From Mucilaginibacter polytrichastri (GTDB taxonomy: Bacteria > Bacteroidota > Bacteroidia > Sphingobacteriales > Sphingobacteriaceae), in contig NZ_MPPL01000001.1 in NCBI RefSeq assembly GCF_001911425.1, positions 5,396,094 to 5,460,093 on the forward strand: a stretch of DNA of 64,000 bases, given 5' to 3'. This document shows, in pieces, positions 1 to 9,158 of this stretch (position 1 is the first letter of the stretch; the number at the start of each line of letters is the position of its first letter). The notes under the pieces were generated by a model. That model was not told the DNA's origin. It saw only the letters and a list, made by a program, of their open reading frames with translations, and did no database searches. Both the position numbers and the translations under genes were made by a program.

Positions 1-1320
1 CTGCTTTATGGCAGTAAGAAACGGGTTGATATGCACGGCGGCTGGTGTGATGCCTCCGGCGATGTAAGTAAATATTTTTCGCACCTGGCTTATGCCAATT
101 TTGTGTCGCCGCAGCAAATACCGCTGGTTACCTGGTCTATGATTAATACGGCCGAACGTTTGCCTAAGCTAATGGCTGATTTGAAGGTACAGGACTCCAT
201 CCGCAGCGAGGCTTTATATGGTGCCGATTATATGATGCGTGCGCTCTCTAAAGAGGGCTATTTCCGGATGATCATTTTCAGCTATTTTAAAAAAGATCCC
301 GATGCCCGCCGGGTAGTGGGCCTGCATGCCAGCAGTGTTACTACCGATGAATATCAATGTGCTTTTCGCGAAGGTGGCGGTATGGCCATTGCCGCACTGG
401 CCCGGGTTGCCCGCTGGGCTAAGCATGGCGACTATACCCAACAACAATACCTTGCTGCTGCCAGGCGGGCCTTTGCCCACCTGCAAAAAAACAACCTGAA
501 GTACGATGATGACGGCAAGGAAAATATTATTGACGACTACTGTGCCCTGATGGCTGCCACTGAGCTATGGATTAGCACTAATGACCTGCAATACAAAACC
601 GAAGCCCGGAAACGTGCCGCCAACCTGCAAAAACGCCTTACACCGGCAGGGTATTTTATTGCAGATGATGGTACCCGACCATACTGGCATGCAGCCGATG
701 CCGGGTTGCCTGTTGTGGCATTATGCCGGTACCTGACTAAAGAAACAGATACTGCTTTGCGGACCAGATCAATCTCGGTGATTAGCAAAGCGCTCGAATA
801 CAATTTGCATGTAACTAATGATGTAAGCAATTCTTTTGGTTATGCCAGGCAAACATTCAGGTTTAAAGATAAAATACAGGAAGGCTTTTTTATTCCGCAC
901 GAAAACGAGACCGGCTGGTGGTGGCAGGGCGAAAATGCCCGTTTAGGCTCGCTGGCTACTGCCGCCATTGAAGGCGGCAAAGTACTTTACGCAGTAGATC
1001 ATAACCAGGCTCGTAAAGATTCGCTTGCCGTGTATGCTTCGCAGCAACTGTCGTGGATATTGGGTTGCAACCCTTATGCCATGTGTTTTATGTACCAGTT
1101 TGGTAAAAACAATGTGCCTTATATGAGCTCTAACTATGGCCACGGATCACAGCGTGGAGGGATCTCTAACGGCATTACCGGTAAAGAAGGCAGCCCCGAC
1201 GGCAGCGGTATTGATTTTAAAAAAGAAGACAAAGGCGAAGAGTGGCGCTGGACCGAGCAGTGGCTACCGCACGCTGCCTGGTTTTTGGATGCGGTTACGG
1301 CATTGAGTGTGGATAGGTAG
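1..1320 (+). CDS. Glycoside hydrolase family 9 protein (5' end outside window)
   Basis: The reading frame is open from base 1, so the start lies upstream and about 439 C-terminal residues are present. GH9 enzymes are inverting beta-1,4-glucanases with an (alpha/alpha)6 barrel. The family's GGWxDAGD segment with the catalytic-base aspartates appears near the left edge as GGWCDASGD, with one extra Ser compared with the usual DAGD. A tryptophan-rich ENETGWWWQGENARLG segment, ILGCNPY (the usual LGxNP motif) and a C-terminal EEWRWTEQWLPHAAW segment supplying the probable catalytic acid follow. No carbohydrate-binding module or sorting domain follows the catalytic region. The missing N-terminus probably holds a signal peptide and an Ig-like domain, as in many GH9 proteins. 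Substrate is not determinable here. Confidence 0.85.
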   Translation: MLYGSKKRVDMHGGWCDASGDVSKYFSHLAYANFVSPQQIPLVTWSMINTAERLPKLMADLKVQDSIRSEALYGADYMMRALSKEGYFRMIIFSYFKKDPDARRVVGLHASSVTTDEYQCAFREGGGMAIAALARVARWAKHGDYTQQQYLAAARRAFAHLQKNNLKYDDDGKENIIDDYCALMAATELWISTNDLQYKTEARKRAANLQKRLTPAGYFIADDGTRPYWHAADAGLPVVALCRYLTKETDTALRTRSISVISKALEYNLHVTNDVSNSFGYARQTFRFKDKIQEGFFIPHENETGWWWQGENARLGSLATAAIEGGKVLYAVDHNQARKDSLAVYASQQLSWILGCNPYAMCFMYQFGKNNVPYMSSNYGHGSQRGGISNGITGKEGSPDGSGIDFKKEDKGEEWRWTEQWLPHAAWFLDAVTALSVDR

Positions 1321-1422
1321 ATAAATTATTTAACCAGGTTGAATAATAATTGCCTTTTTTTGATTTAAGTAAACAGTTAAACAACCTATTTTAACGTGAT
1401 TTGTGAAGTTAAAATCATTGCC

Positions 1423-1926
1423 ATGTATACTATTAACACCGCCACCATTAATGATGTAGAAACCATCCGCCAACTGGCAGAGGCAACCTGGTGGCCAACC
1501 TATTCGCCTATATTAGAGAAAGAGCAAATTAGATACATGCTGGATCTGCTGTACAGCGCCGAAGAGATTGAAAAGCAAATAACCACCAACGAACAAACTT
1601 TTTTATTGCTGAAAGAGGGCGACAGCGCAGTTGCTTTTGCTGCCTATTCGGCCTATAAAGGCGAGCCTGCCGCTTATAAATTGCATAAACTTTATTGCCT
1701 GCCACAAACACAGGGCAAAGGCTATGGCCGGATATTGATAGATAATGTAAGCAATATAGCAGCCAATGCAGGCGCTACCAAATTATTGCTCAACGTAAAC
1801 CGGCATAACAACGCCCTGGCCTTTTACCAAAAAATGGGCTTTGGCATTGCCCGCGAAGAGGACATTGCCATAGGCCCATATTGGATGAATGATTATATTT
1901 TGCAGAAACCGCTACCGCTTAGTTAA
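1423..1926 (+). CDS. GNAT family N-acetyltransferase
   Basis: A 167-residue acetyltransferase of the RimI-like type. The acetyl-CoA binding loop is visible as QTQGKGYG (Q/RxxGxG/A), followed by the LNVNRHNNALAFYQKMGF stretch typical of GNAT beta5-alpha4. An in-frame GTG lies 27 bases upstream, but the ATG at 1423 puts MYTINTATINDVETIRQL, a normal GNAT beginning, at the N-terminus and was preferred. The gene is convergent with the M28 peptidase and their stop codons overlap by 8 bases. The acceptor substrate is unknown. Confidence 0.85.
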   Translation: MYTINTATINDVETIRQLAEATWWPTYSPILEKEQIRYMLDLLYSAEEIEKQITTNEQTFLLLKEGDSAVAFAAYSAYKGEPAAYKLHKLYCLPQTQGKGYGRILIDNVSNIAANAGATKLLLNVNRHNNALAFYQKMGFGIAREEDIAIGPYWMNDYILQKPLPLS

Positions 1927-3223
1927 CAGTAAGTGGCGGTATACGTGTTGGCGTATCTGTACCTGCAATAATTGATTGCGAACTTAAAGCGATAGCCCTA
2001 ATTGTTGATGTAATGTTTTTAACATCCAAGGTGCTCAGTTCGTCTTTAACAGTGTGGTAAAATTTGTCGATATCGATCTGATCTGTCGAAATGGTATGCG
2101 CTGGTACGCCTACACGGGCCAGTGAGGCATTGTCGCTTCGGTAAAACAGGTTTTGTTCTGTGTATGGGTCAGGGTAAAATTTAAAGGCGGTACCTTCCAG
2201 GTTTTTTTGCAGGATTTTACCAAAATCTGTCCGCTCGTAACCAGTTATGAAAGCGGAGTTTTCTCCAAATTTTGATGCCTTGCCAATCATTTCGATATTA
2301 AACATAGCCGAAACCTTTAGCGGATCAACCTGGGTTGCAAAATATTGAGATCCGTACTCGCCAATTTCCTCGGCAGTAAATGCGACGAAAATAATACTAC
2401 GGGCATTGTTATTTAACTTTTTAAAGTACTTAGCCAGGGTAATTACCGCTGTTGTACCCGATGCATCATCGTCTGCACCATTGGCAATACTATCGCCTTC
2501 CATCGGTTTAAGGATGCCCAGGTGATCGTAGTGGCCGCCGAAGATCACATATTCGTCGGGCTTGGTTTTACCCTTTATCATACCGGTGATATTAAACAGC
2601 GGTAATTGTTCGCTTTTAATATCAACGTTTACAGTGTAAGTTTTTACATCGGCAAAAGTGCCTAATGCAAATACAATTTGCGGGCCTCCTTCGGCTGGTT
2701 TTAAAGAGTTAGTCCCTTTACCAAATGCTCCGCGAATGCGATCAAAAAAGTCCTGGAATTTTGGATCAACCAGTACCAGCGCATTCTTACCGCTTTTTCT
2801 GATATTACGAAACTCCGTTTGGAAGTTTTGATCTGCACCAACTTTTATAACTTGTACATTGGCATTATTAGTCCAGCTGAAGCTGCTATTGCTCATCGCT
2901 ATAACATGATCTGCAGCTACATCTGCTCCGTTAATATTAGCCTGTACTTTTACCGGGATAATGTGGGTCATCTTAAAATTCTGACGGAAATCTGAATTGC
3001 CCGGTAATGGCTCTAGTCCGGCTTTTTTATATTCGCTTTCTATAAATTGGGCAGCTTTTTCAATGCCCGGCGTAAAGGTAGCGCGGCCTTGCATATTATC
3101 ATCGGCCAGGGTGCTGATTACCTTGCGTACATCATCTTCTTTAATCAACTTGTTAACATCCTGGCTATAGCCATAAGCACTGCTCAATATCAGCGCGGTT
3201 GCGATAAGGGTTTTCTTCATCAT
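1919..3223 (-). CDS. M28 family zinc aminopeptidase, exported
   Basis: A 434-residue secreted peptidase. It begins with a signal peptide (MMKKTLIATALILSSAYGYSQ). The M28 metal ligands can be followed in order: H in GGHYDHLG, D in NGADDDASG, the catalytic EE in FTAEEIG, E in FNIEMIG (Asp is more usual here, but both occur), and H in PAHTISTDQ. The ATG at 3223 overlaps the TAA of the upstream M61 gene by one base (TAATG), so the two are very likely translationally coupled. An in-frame upstream ATG at 3247 would add eight residues before the signal peptide and was not used. It probably trims peptides in the periplasm together with its M61 neighbour. Confidence 0.9.
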   Translation of the reverse strand: MMKKTLIATALILSSAYGYSQDVNKLIKEDDVRKVISTLADDNMQGRATFTPGIEKAAQFIESEYKKAGLEPLPGNSDFRQNFKMTHIIPVKVQANINGADVAADHVIAMSNSSFSWTNNANVQVIKVGADQNFQTEFRNIRKSGKNALVLVDPKFQDFFDRIRGAFGKGTNSLKPAEGGPQIVFALGTFADVKTYTVNVDIKSEQLPLFNITGMIKGKTKPDEYVIFGGHYDHLGILKPMEGDSIANGADDDASGTTAVITLAKYFKKLNNNARSIIFVAFTAEEIGEYGSQYFATQVDPLKVSAMFNIEMIGKASKFGENSAFITGYERTDFGKILQKNLEGTAFKFYPDPYTEQNLFYRSDNASLARVGVPAHTISTDQIDIDKFYHTVKDELSTLDVKNITSTIRAIALSSQSIIAGTDTPTRIPPLTVN

Positions 3224-5088
3224 TATTTTACTTTGGTTGATAGCCATGCATTGCGCAAAGCCAATTGCAATTCGTTAGGGGTTTTACCCGCTTTTTCGTA
3301 GGTAATTATTTCGTAAGCCGGGTTTTCTTCCAGCGTTATTGTCGTTTTATGCTCGCCGGTACGGTTGCTGTAGATCACCTCAATTTTATCGCCCGGTTTT
3401 TTGGCCGCAACAATGGTATTAAAGGCATCGCCGTCTTTAACGGGTTGGCCATCTGCCTGGGTAATGCGGTCGCCTGCATCAAGGCCTGCTTTGTAGGCCG
3501 GTGTGCCTTGCAGGGTACTCGATGTAATAATTAAACCGTTGGTACCTGTACTGCGGGCCATACCCTCGCTGCCACGGAAAGAAGGCGCAGCAATGCGGCC
3601 TGCCCATGCCTTGCCCGGGTTGGCGCGTTGTAATAGCAGGCCTGCTTTATCAAGCAAAGCGGCGTAATTGTTTTTCTCTAAACCATAAATGTATTTCTTA
3701 AAAAAATCGGCCGCAAAGGCTGGGTTCTTAGTGAATTTGGCTAATATATTTTGCAGATCGGGGATGGTGTAAGCCTTTTCTACCTTGCCTTGTGCCAGCC
3801 ATACCTGGCGCATATAATCATCCAGCGTTAAATTAAACTCGGTGCGCAGGCGCAGGTCGAGTGCTAGCGCTATGGCACCACCATACACATAATAACTATT
3901 AAAAATATTGTTTTTGTTAGTAGGGTCAATAGCCACCCCGGCATCGGCATATACAGCATAATTGCTGGCCTGTACTGCCGAAAAATTGGCTGCCCCCGGT
4001 GTATTTAATACCGAATTAATTAGCCCGGCTGCACTACCATAAAAATCTTCGTTGGTGTTAAAACCGGCGCGGCTTAATAATAGGTCGCCGTAGTATTGTG
4101 TAAAACCTTCGGCAAACCAAAGCTCGTGGCTCATGTTGGCATGCTCAAAGTTAAAGGGCTCCAGTGTTTTGGGGCGAATGCGCTCCACATTCCAACTGTG
4201 GAAATACTCGTGAGCAAACGTACCTAACAACCGTTTTTCATTACCGGCAATATGTGCTGCAGGCTGTACAATACAGGTAGAATTCCGGTGCTCCATACCA
4301 TCGCCCGAGTTGGTTGGGTAAACATCCTGAAGGAAGGTATAGTTGCCAAAATCATAAGTTGGTAATTCGCCAAAAACGGCTTTCTCTTCGAGCACCAAAC
4401 GTTGTAAACTTTTACCGAAGCCATCAACTACTGCCTGGTCATCGTCTGAATGTGTGGTTAAATGAATAGCTTCTTTTTTGCCATCGGTATTCACCACATC
4501 CCAGCTGTATTCTTTATAGTCGGCCAGCTCGGTTGGGCTATCCATTACGTATTGCAGGTCGGTTGCAAAGTAAGTATTGTAGCCTTCTGGCTTTAGTTGT
4601 GTGGCTACTTTCCAGCCATGTTTTTCTACATCCGGAAATTGGATACGGATAGGCCTTTTATCCATGCCATAGGCCCACATCAATGTGGCAGGCATGTTAA
4701 GGTGGGCGTGGCTTTCGTCTATGCCCACATAGGTACCGTCAACCCAGTTACCAAAAAGGGTATAGGTTATTTTTACGCCGTCGTCATGGCTGGGTATTTC
4801 GTAAACATCGCCCTCCACCTGGTTTACCACCAGTTGTTTTTCGTTTTTATCGTAAGCTTTTACGTTATAAACGTTTTTACCGAATTCGTGCGTGGCATAC
4901 CTGCCCGGCGACGAGCGGCTCATGCGTACGCGTAAAGGCCCGCCGGGTACCTGCGTTAACCGCATACTGACCTCGGCTTCGTGATGCACCGCATTGGGGA
5001 ATGCGATAGAATAATATACGGGGCTCTCCTGCGCAATGGCAGCAACAGACCACAACCCGAGGGCGCTAACAAGTAATAATTTTTTCAT
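3223..5088 (-). CDS. M61 family peptidase with PDZ domain, exported
   Basis: A 621-residue glycyl-aminopeptidase-like protein with an N-terminal signal peptide (MKKLLLVSALGLWSVAAIAQ). An M61 N-terminal beta domain is followed by the catalytic zinc motif HEYFH (in TFAHEYFHSWNVERIRP) and the downstream glutamate ligand in LWFAEGFTQYYGD. A PDZ domain occupies roughly residues 515-600 (NGLIITSSTLQGTPAYKAGLDAGDRI core). The order signal peptide, M61 catalytic domain, PDZ is standard for this family in Bacteroidota. It is the first gene of a two-peptidase operon whose second member starts on its stop codon. Confidence 0.92.
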   Translation of the reverse strand: MKKLLLVSALGLWSVAAIAQESPVYYSIAFPNAVHHEAEVSMRLTQVPGGPLRVRMSRSSPGRYATHEFGKNVYNVKAYDKNEKQLVVNQVEGDVYEIPSHDDGVKITYTLFGNWVDGTYVGIDESHAHLNMPATLMWAYGMDKRPIRIQFPDVEKHGWKVATQLKPEGYNTYFATDLQYVMDSPTELADYKEYSWDVVNTDGKKEAIHLTTHSDDDQAVVDGFGKSLQRLVLEEKAVFGELPTYDFGNYTFLQDVYPTNSGDGMEHRNSTCIVQPAAHIAGNEKRLLGTFAHEYFHSWNVERIRPKTLEPFNFEHANMSHELWFAEGFTQYYGDLLLSRAGFNTNEDFYGSAAGLINSVLNTPGAANFSAVQASNYAVYADAGVAIDPTNKNNIFNSYYVYGGAIALALDLRLRTEFNLTLDDYMRQVWLAQGKVEKAYTIPDLQNILAKFTKNPAFAADFFKKYIYGLEKNNYAALLDKAGLLLQRANPGKAWAGRIAAPSFRGSEGMARSTGTNGLIITSSTLQGTPAYKAGLDAGDRITQADGQPVKDGDAFNTIVAAKKPGDKIEVIYSNRTGEHKTTITLEENPAYEIITYEKAGKTPNELQLALRNAWLSTKVK

Positions 5089-5131
5089 TGGATACCTAAC
5101 AATAGGTCTCGAATTTAAGATTTAACTGTAA

Positions 5132-5490
5132 TTATTTGTCTGCCGATGGAAGATTGTCAATAATTTGCTGCGTTTGTGCTCTTAATACAGATAAATCATC
5201 GTTGATGACCTGCCAAATCAATTTTATAGCAAGCCAAAATATTCATGAACGAGAACATGTCTCATCCCTACTATTTCTGTCCATGCGATATCCGGATAGT
5301 CTGATTTAATTTTAGGAGAGATATGATTTGCTGCTTCGCCTATAATTTCTATTTGTTTTATACAGGCATACTGCATCATCGAGTTGAGTAAAAATGCGTC
5401 CAGATCGGTATCTGCGCTATAAAATTTAATTTCATCTATAGCTTTAAGAATATGATGTAACCGTTGGCGATCTCCGATCTTATCTTTCAT
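5132..5490 (-). pseudogene. hepT: HepT-like HEPN toxin (DUF86), frameshifted
   Basis: The first frame (5224-5490) encodes 88 residues with the HEPN RNase signature RX4HXY, seen as RHVLVHEY, but stops right after HEYFGLL. Skipping to the next frame at about 5225-5233 restores a typical HepT tail (IKLIWQVINDDLSVLRAQ, ending at a stop at 5132-5134). Adding one base would give an uninterrupted protein of about 119 residues, the normal family length, so a one-base deletion is the simplest explanation. In the established HepT/MntA system HepT is the toxin, an RNase neutralised by AMPylation of the Tyr in this motif. The start overlaps mntA by 11 bases. The missing C-terminal helix may inactivate the toxin; a sequencing error is the alternative. 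Confidence 0.85.
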
Positions 5491-5773
5491 AGATCAGAAC
5501 CTTATCCTTATCAATAAAGGGCTGTATAAACTCTGAAACAGCATCTGAGGGTATTATGTCTATTTTTTTAAATAGTTTATCCTGCAAGTCCAGGTGCATT
5601 TTAGCAAAGCCAAAACCTATATGCTGGCTATAATCCAGATCAACCAAAATATCTATGTCACTTTCGGCTTCTGCTTCATTGCGCGAATAAGAACCAAATA
5701 AATAAGCTTTATTAACCGGCTTCCCCGAGAAATAATCACTTATGATCTGAAGTTCATTTGCCGAAAGTTGCAT
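5480..5773 (-). CDS. mntA: MntA-like nucleotidyltransferase antitoxin
   Basis: A 97-residue minimal nucleotidyltransferase. The pol-beta-type motif GSX10DXD is intact: GSYSRNEAEAESDID, followed by a third acidic residue in KKIDIIPSD. In the characterised HepT/MntA modules this enzyme uses ATP to AMPylate and silence the HepT RNase. The ATG at 5773 was chosen; a TTG six bases upstream is the only alternative. It sits directly upstream of hepT with an 11-base overlap, the normal toxin-antitoxin arrangement. The antitoxin is intact while the toxin frame is broken. Confidence 0.9.
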   Translation of the reverse strand: MQLSANELQIISDYFSGKPVNKAYLFGSYSRNEAEAESDIDILVDLDYSQHIGFGFAKMHLDLQDKLFKKIDIIPSDAVSEFIQPFIDKDKVLIYER

Positions 5774-5797
5774 ATCCAAATATAATAATATTAATGC

Positions 5798-6916
5798 TTA
5801 CTCATAACTATGCCGCTCAATGTCATACGCCGATTGACCGGTGATGATCTTTTTGCGGTGCTCCACGTCATTTTCCAACTGGTAATCATAAACCTCGTCG
5901 GTAACGGCCATATCACGGTCTTTATCGCGCTCAGCAAAGTGCATGTTGGCTTCGGCGGTTTTGGCAACTGCCACATCATAAGGGCCTTTGGGCGACATCA
6001 GCTTTACAAATACCGGCAAACATTCAAACAAGATAAACAGGTAGCCAATAAAAGATTCGGCCAGGTAAGTATCCAGGTCGCGGGTGCCGTTGGCATTATA
6101 GGCCAGTTGCCCCAGGGCCCAGTTACGGTCGGCAAAACCGGCCACATTGGCCAGGCTGTCGAGCTGCTTGTCTGAGAAAAGCCGGGTGCTGTTTAATCCC
6201 TCATAATCCTTTCTTTGGCCGAGATAATTGTCCATTTTACCCAAATCGTCAGTTACTGTTTTTAGCCTGGTTTCTTTTTCCTGCAATACGGCCTGCTTTT
6301 GCTTGGCGTAAGTACCATAGCCCGATAAGCCGGAGGTTTGATTGGTTTTATCTCCAAAAACTTCCTGGTTTAATTCGAAGCGCGAGTGGTTAATGTCTTT
6401 CTCCAGCGAATCCTTTTCCTTTTTCAGGTCGAGGTTGTGGCCAAGTTCCATGGCATACTTTTGTTGATACGTTTTTTGCAGCGTATCTATTTTGCTGTGC
6501 TGCCCTTTTAGGTAGGCGGTTTTTAATTTCTGGCGGATCTCTTTATCAAATATCTTCAATTCCAGCGGGCGTGAAATGACCACGCCGATCATAATTGCCA
6601 GCAAAATCCGCGGCGAAGCCTGTAGAATCTGGGAGTTGGTACTGCCCTGTTTATTAATGCTGGATACAATGTAGCGGTCCATATTAAAGATGGCGGTGCC
6701 CCAGAGCAGGCCGAAAAGAATGGCAAACCCAACAGCAAATGCATTGCCGCTAAAAACAAAATACATGGCATAACCGCCCGAAAGCGACGCAAATAGCGCT
6801 GTAAAGAAGATAGTTGCCCCTATACCAACATACTTATTGTGCTCGATAGGGTATTTTTTTAAGGTACCTATATGTGCGCCCGAACAGAACCAAAAGAAGC
6901 GGGTGATTTTATTCAT
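5798..6916 (-). CDS. DUF4407 domain-containing membrane protein
   Basis: A 372-residue integral membrane protein. It begins FFWFCSGAHIGTLKKYP, then has predicted membrane segments near residues 30-55, 58-78 and 100-118. A long charged, coiled-coil-prone region spans about 130-260, and a further membrane segment lies near 285-305 (ESFIGYLFILFECLPVFVKLMSP). This order matches DUF4407 proteins, which are widespread in Bacteroidota and have no established biochemical role. It is 24 bases upstream of the mntA start on the same strand and could share a transcript with the toxin-antitoxin pair. Confidence 0.85.
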   Translation of the reverse strand: MNKITRFFWFCSGAHIGTLKKYPIEHNKYVGIGATIFFTALFASLSGGYAMYFVFSGNAFAVGFAILFGLLWGTAIFNMDRYIVSSINKQGSTNSQILQASPRILLAIMIGVVISRPLELKIFDKEIRQKLKTAYLKGQHSKIDTLQKTYQQKYAMELGHNLDLKKEKDSLEKDINHSRFELNQEVFGDKTNQTSGLSGYGTYAKQKQAVLQEKETRLKTVTDDLGKMDNYLGQRKDYEGLNSTRLFSDKQLDSLANVAGFADRNWALGQLAYNANGTRDLDTYLAESFIGYLFILFECLPVFVKLMSPKGPYDVAVAKTAEANMHFAERDKDRDMAVTDEVYDYQLENDVEHRKKIITGQSAYDIERHSYE

Positions 6917-7013
6917 TGTAATAATATGTTAAAACACATTTGTTATCTATAAAACGCTCTTACCCCCTGATTGTTACAAACTGCTTACAGCAATAATTAA
7001 TCCTAAAAAAACA

Positions 7014-7021
7014 TACCTTTG
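7014..7021 (+). promoter_or_regulatory. -7 box of Bacteroidota sigma-70 promoter
   Basis: TACCTTTG matches the TAnnTTTG -7 consensus and lies 17 bases before the rhodanese ATG. No convincing -33 TTG was found at the expected distance. Confidence 0.45.
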
Positions 7022-7038
7022 AAATATAATATTTGACC

Positions 7039-7353
7039 ATGAAAGAAATATCAGTTCAGGAACTAAAAGAAATGAAAGATCGCGGTGACGATTTTCAATT
7101 AATAGATGTGCGTGAAGACTTTGAATACCAAATGTCTAATCTTGATGGCGAGAACATCCCTTTGGGCGGCATTTTAATTGAAACCAATAAAATAAGTCAC
7201 GATAAGCCGGTAGTTATTATGTGCCGCAGCGGTAAACGCAGCGCAGTGGCTTTATACCAGTTAGAGCAGCAAGGCTATACTAATTTAGCCAACCTGCAAG
7301 GTGGCATACTTGCCTGGCAGCATGATATAGACCCTAATATAACCGTATACTAA
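7039..7353 (+). CDS. Single-domain rhodanese-like protein
   Basis: A 104-residue single rhodanese domain, predicted cytoplasmic. The persulfide-forming cysteine is C62 in the active-site loop CRSGKRS. LIDVRE and the glycine-rich C-terminal segment LQGGILAWQHDID are also typical. A TTG six bases upstream is in frame, but the ATG at 7039 gives the usual family start (MKEISVQELKEM). It is followed after one base by a small membrane protein and then an SPFH protein on the same strand, so all three probably share one transcript. Its physiological sulfur acceptor is unknown. Confidence 0.9.
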   Translation: MKEISVQELKEMKDRGDDFQLIDVREDFEYQMSNLDGENIPLGGILIETNKISHDKPVVIMCRSGKRSAVALYQLEQQGYTNLANLQGGILAWQHDIDPNITVY

Positions 7354-7354
7354 T

Positions 7355-7546
7355 ATGGGTAAAAAAATGCTTTTAAATACAGTCTATACCGTTGGTATAG
7401 TTGTTTGCCTGGCCATACTAATTTGGGGCATACAAAACAAACGCTATGAGTTTGTGATGGCCGCCGCACTGGTGGCTGCTGTATTTGTTGTGCTTAAAAT
7501 AAAGCTGCTTAAAGAAGTACGCGGCATGATCAACAATAAAAAATAA
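7355..7546 (+). CDS. Small two-TM membrane protein (resembles DUF6358)
   Basis: A 63-residue protein with two hydrophobic helices (about residues 7-24 and 33-48) and a basic tail (KIKLLKEVRGMINNKK). It starts one base after the rhodanese stop codon, which supports real expression. The pattern resembles small DUF6358 proteins of Sphingobacteriaceae from memory; no function is known for them. Confidence 0.75.
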   Translation: MGKKMLLNTVYTVGIVVCLAILIWGIQNKRYEFVMAAALVAAVFVVLKIKLLKEVRGMINNKK

Positions 7547-7573
7547 ATTAAATCCTTTAACCCCTAACCCATC

Positions 7574-8479
7574 ATGTTTATTGCCATTGTTGGCCTCATA
7601 CTGCTTATAGCAGGTTTTGGGGTAAAGCGTTCGCCATCTGATGCCAGCCATTATGGCGGCCTTATTACCAAGGTAGGTATCGCCATTATTGTTTTGGGCG
7701 TAGTGCTGTCGTCATTTAAAATTATTGACCCGGGCCGGGTTGGTGTACAAACCTTATTTGGTAAGGTGCAAGACCAGGTGCTGCCGAGCGGGCTGCATGT
7801 TATTAATCCGCTGGTTGATGTAACCACGTTTAGCATCCAAACAGAGAACTATACCATGAGCGGCGTAAACAGCGAAGGCCAAAAAGAGGGTGATGATGCC
7901 ATCAGGGTATTATCGTCTGACGGGTTAGAAGTAACTATCGATCTTTCTGTACTATACAAGGTAGACCCCAATAAGGCGCCGTTTATATACCAAAACATCG
8001 GTGCGGATTATGTAGAGAAAATTGTTCGCCCGGTTACCCGTACCGCCATACGCGATAATGCGGTTAATTACCAGGCGGTTGATCTGTATTCGGTAAAACG
8101 CCAGGAGTTTCAGGACAGGATTAACCGTACTATTACGGCTAATTTTGCCAAAAATGGGTTGCTGCTGCAGCAGATATTGGTGCGTAACGTCAGCCTGCCG
8201 GCATCTGTAAAAGCCAGTATCGAATCAAAGATCAATGCCGAGCAGGAATCACAGAAAATGCAGTTTGTACTGGCCAAAGAGCGCCAGGAGGCAGATCGTA
8301 AACGCGTAGAAGCACAAGGTATAGCCGATTATCAGAAGATCCTTTCGACGGGTTTATCTGACAAGCAACTGCAATACGAAAGCATCAAAGCTCAAAAGGA
8401 AATTGCATTATCGCCAAATGCCAAAGTTATTATTATGGGCGGCGGGAAAACACCGATTATTTTGAGCGACAAACAGTAG
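7574..8479 (+). CDS. SPFH/prohibitin family membrane protein
   Basis: A 301-residue prohibitin-like protein. N-terminal hydrophobic segments (residues 1-15 and about 35-52) are followed by the SPFH core (IDPGRVGVQTLFGKVQDQVLPSGLHVINPLVDV), then VLSSDGLEVTIDLSVLYKVD, and a coiled coil rich in Glu, Lys and Arg (AEQESQKMQFVLAKERQEADRKRVEAQG). Such proteins form large membrane-anchored rings and often act as partners of AAA proteases. It is the last gene of the short rhodanese cluster and is followed by a strong bidirectional terminator. Confidence 0.92.
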   Translation: MFIAIVGLILLIAGFGVKRSPSDASHYGGLITKVGIAIIVLGVVLSSFKIIDPGRVGVQTLFGKVQDQVLPSGLHVINPLVDVTTFSIQTENYTMSGVNSEGQKEGDDAIRVLSSDGLEVTIDLSVLYKVDPNKAPFIYQNIGADYVEKIVRPVTRTAIRDNAVNYQAVDLYSVKRQEFQDRINRTITANFAKNGLLLQQILVRNVSLPASVKASIESKINAEQESQKMQFVLAKERQEADRKRVEAQGIADYQKILSTGLSDKQLQYESIKAQKEIALSPNAKVIIMGGGKTPIILSDKQ

Positions 8480-8519
8480 TTTAGAATCGAGATGTAAGAG
8501 TCAAGATTTTTGCTTTGAT

Positions 8520-8555
8520 AAGAAAGGCCTTCGGTTGCAACCGAAGGCCTTTCTT
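8520..8555. terminator. Bidirectional terminator hairpin
   Basis: Perfect inverted repeat with 17-bp arms (8520-8536 and 8539-8555) around GC. The arms begin with A-rich and end with T-rich sequence, so it can terminate both the SPFH gene and the convergent GNAT gene, whose stop codon lies inside it. Confidence 0.85.
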
Positions 8556-9105
8556 ATTGGTTATCGCCAAAAAATTCTTTTGAATAAATAACCGTACCGC
8601 CGGTAATGTCCAGAAAATTGCTCCCGTTCAGAGAAATAATCAATGCGTTTTGTTCGGCTATTTTGATCGGTAAATTAATATCGTATTTACTGGTAAACTG
8701 GTAGCCAAATTTTGGATAGTAATTAGAAATACCCAATACAACGATGTAATTGTATCCCAAGCTTTTTGCTATCCGGTGGCTTTCTAAAACTAACCTGGCA
8801 CCTAAGCCTTTGTTTTGATATGCGGGCCTTACAGAGAGCGGAGCCAAAGCAAGTGCTTCATAAACTTCTCCTTTATTTTTAATCTCAATTTTAGTTAGCA
8901 AAATATGCCCGGCTATTGTTCCCTGCGCATCATGTGCCACTATGGATAGCTGCGGTACAAAGGCCTCAGATTTCCTTAACCTGTCAACCATCTCCTGCTC
9001 TTTATGGTTGCTATAGGGCACAGCCTCATAGGTATCTATAATCGCGTTAGCTATTTCAATATAATCCGACGGGCTTTCCTGCCTAAGCTTAATGTCTGTT
9101 TCCAC
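8554..9105 (-). CDS. GNAT family N-acetyltransferase (YhbS-like)
   Basis: A 183-residue acetyltransferase. Features are LAPLSVRPAYQNKGLGARLV (motif A, acetyl-CoA loop QNKGLG) and VVLGISNYYPKFGYQ, very like the YhbS-type subgroup where VLG...YYPRFGF is characteristic. The start codon is GTG at 9105 (METDIKLRQESPSDY); no ATG lies close enough to replace it. It is convergent with the SPFH gene, sharing the hairpin terminator. Substrate unknown. Confidence 0.87.
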   Translation of the reverse strand: METDIKLRQESPSDYIEIANAIIDTYEAVPYSNHKEQEMVDRLRKSEAFVPQLSIVAHDAQGTIAGHILLTKIEIKNKGEVYEALALAPLSVRPAYQNKGLGARLVLESHRIAKSLGYNYIVVLGISNYYPKFGYQFTSKYDINLPIKIAEQNALIISLNGSNFLDITGGTVIYSKEFFGDNQ

Positions 9106-9158
9106 TTTGCAATATAGTATAAAGCTTAGTAAGCTTTATCTGTCAACCACGATAATAG

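Noticed and set aside
5224..5236. Programmed frameshift in hepT
   Set aside because: No slippery heptamer or downstream structure typical for programmed frameshifting was seen; a single-base deletion is simpler.
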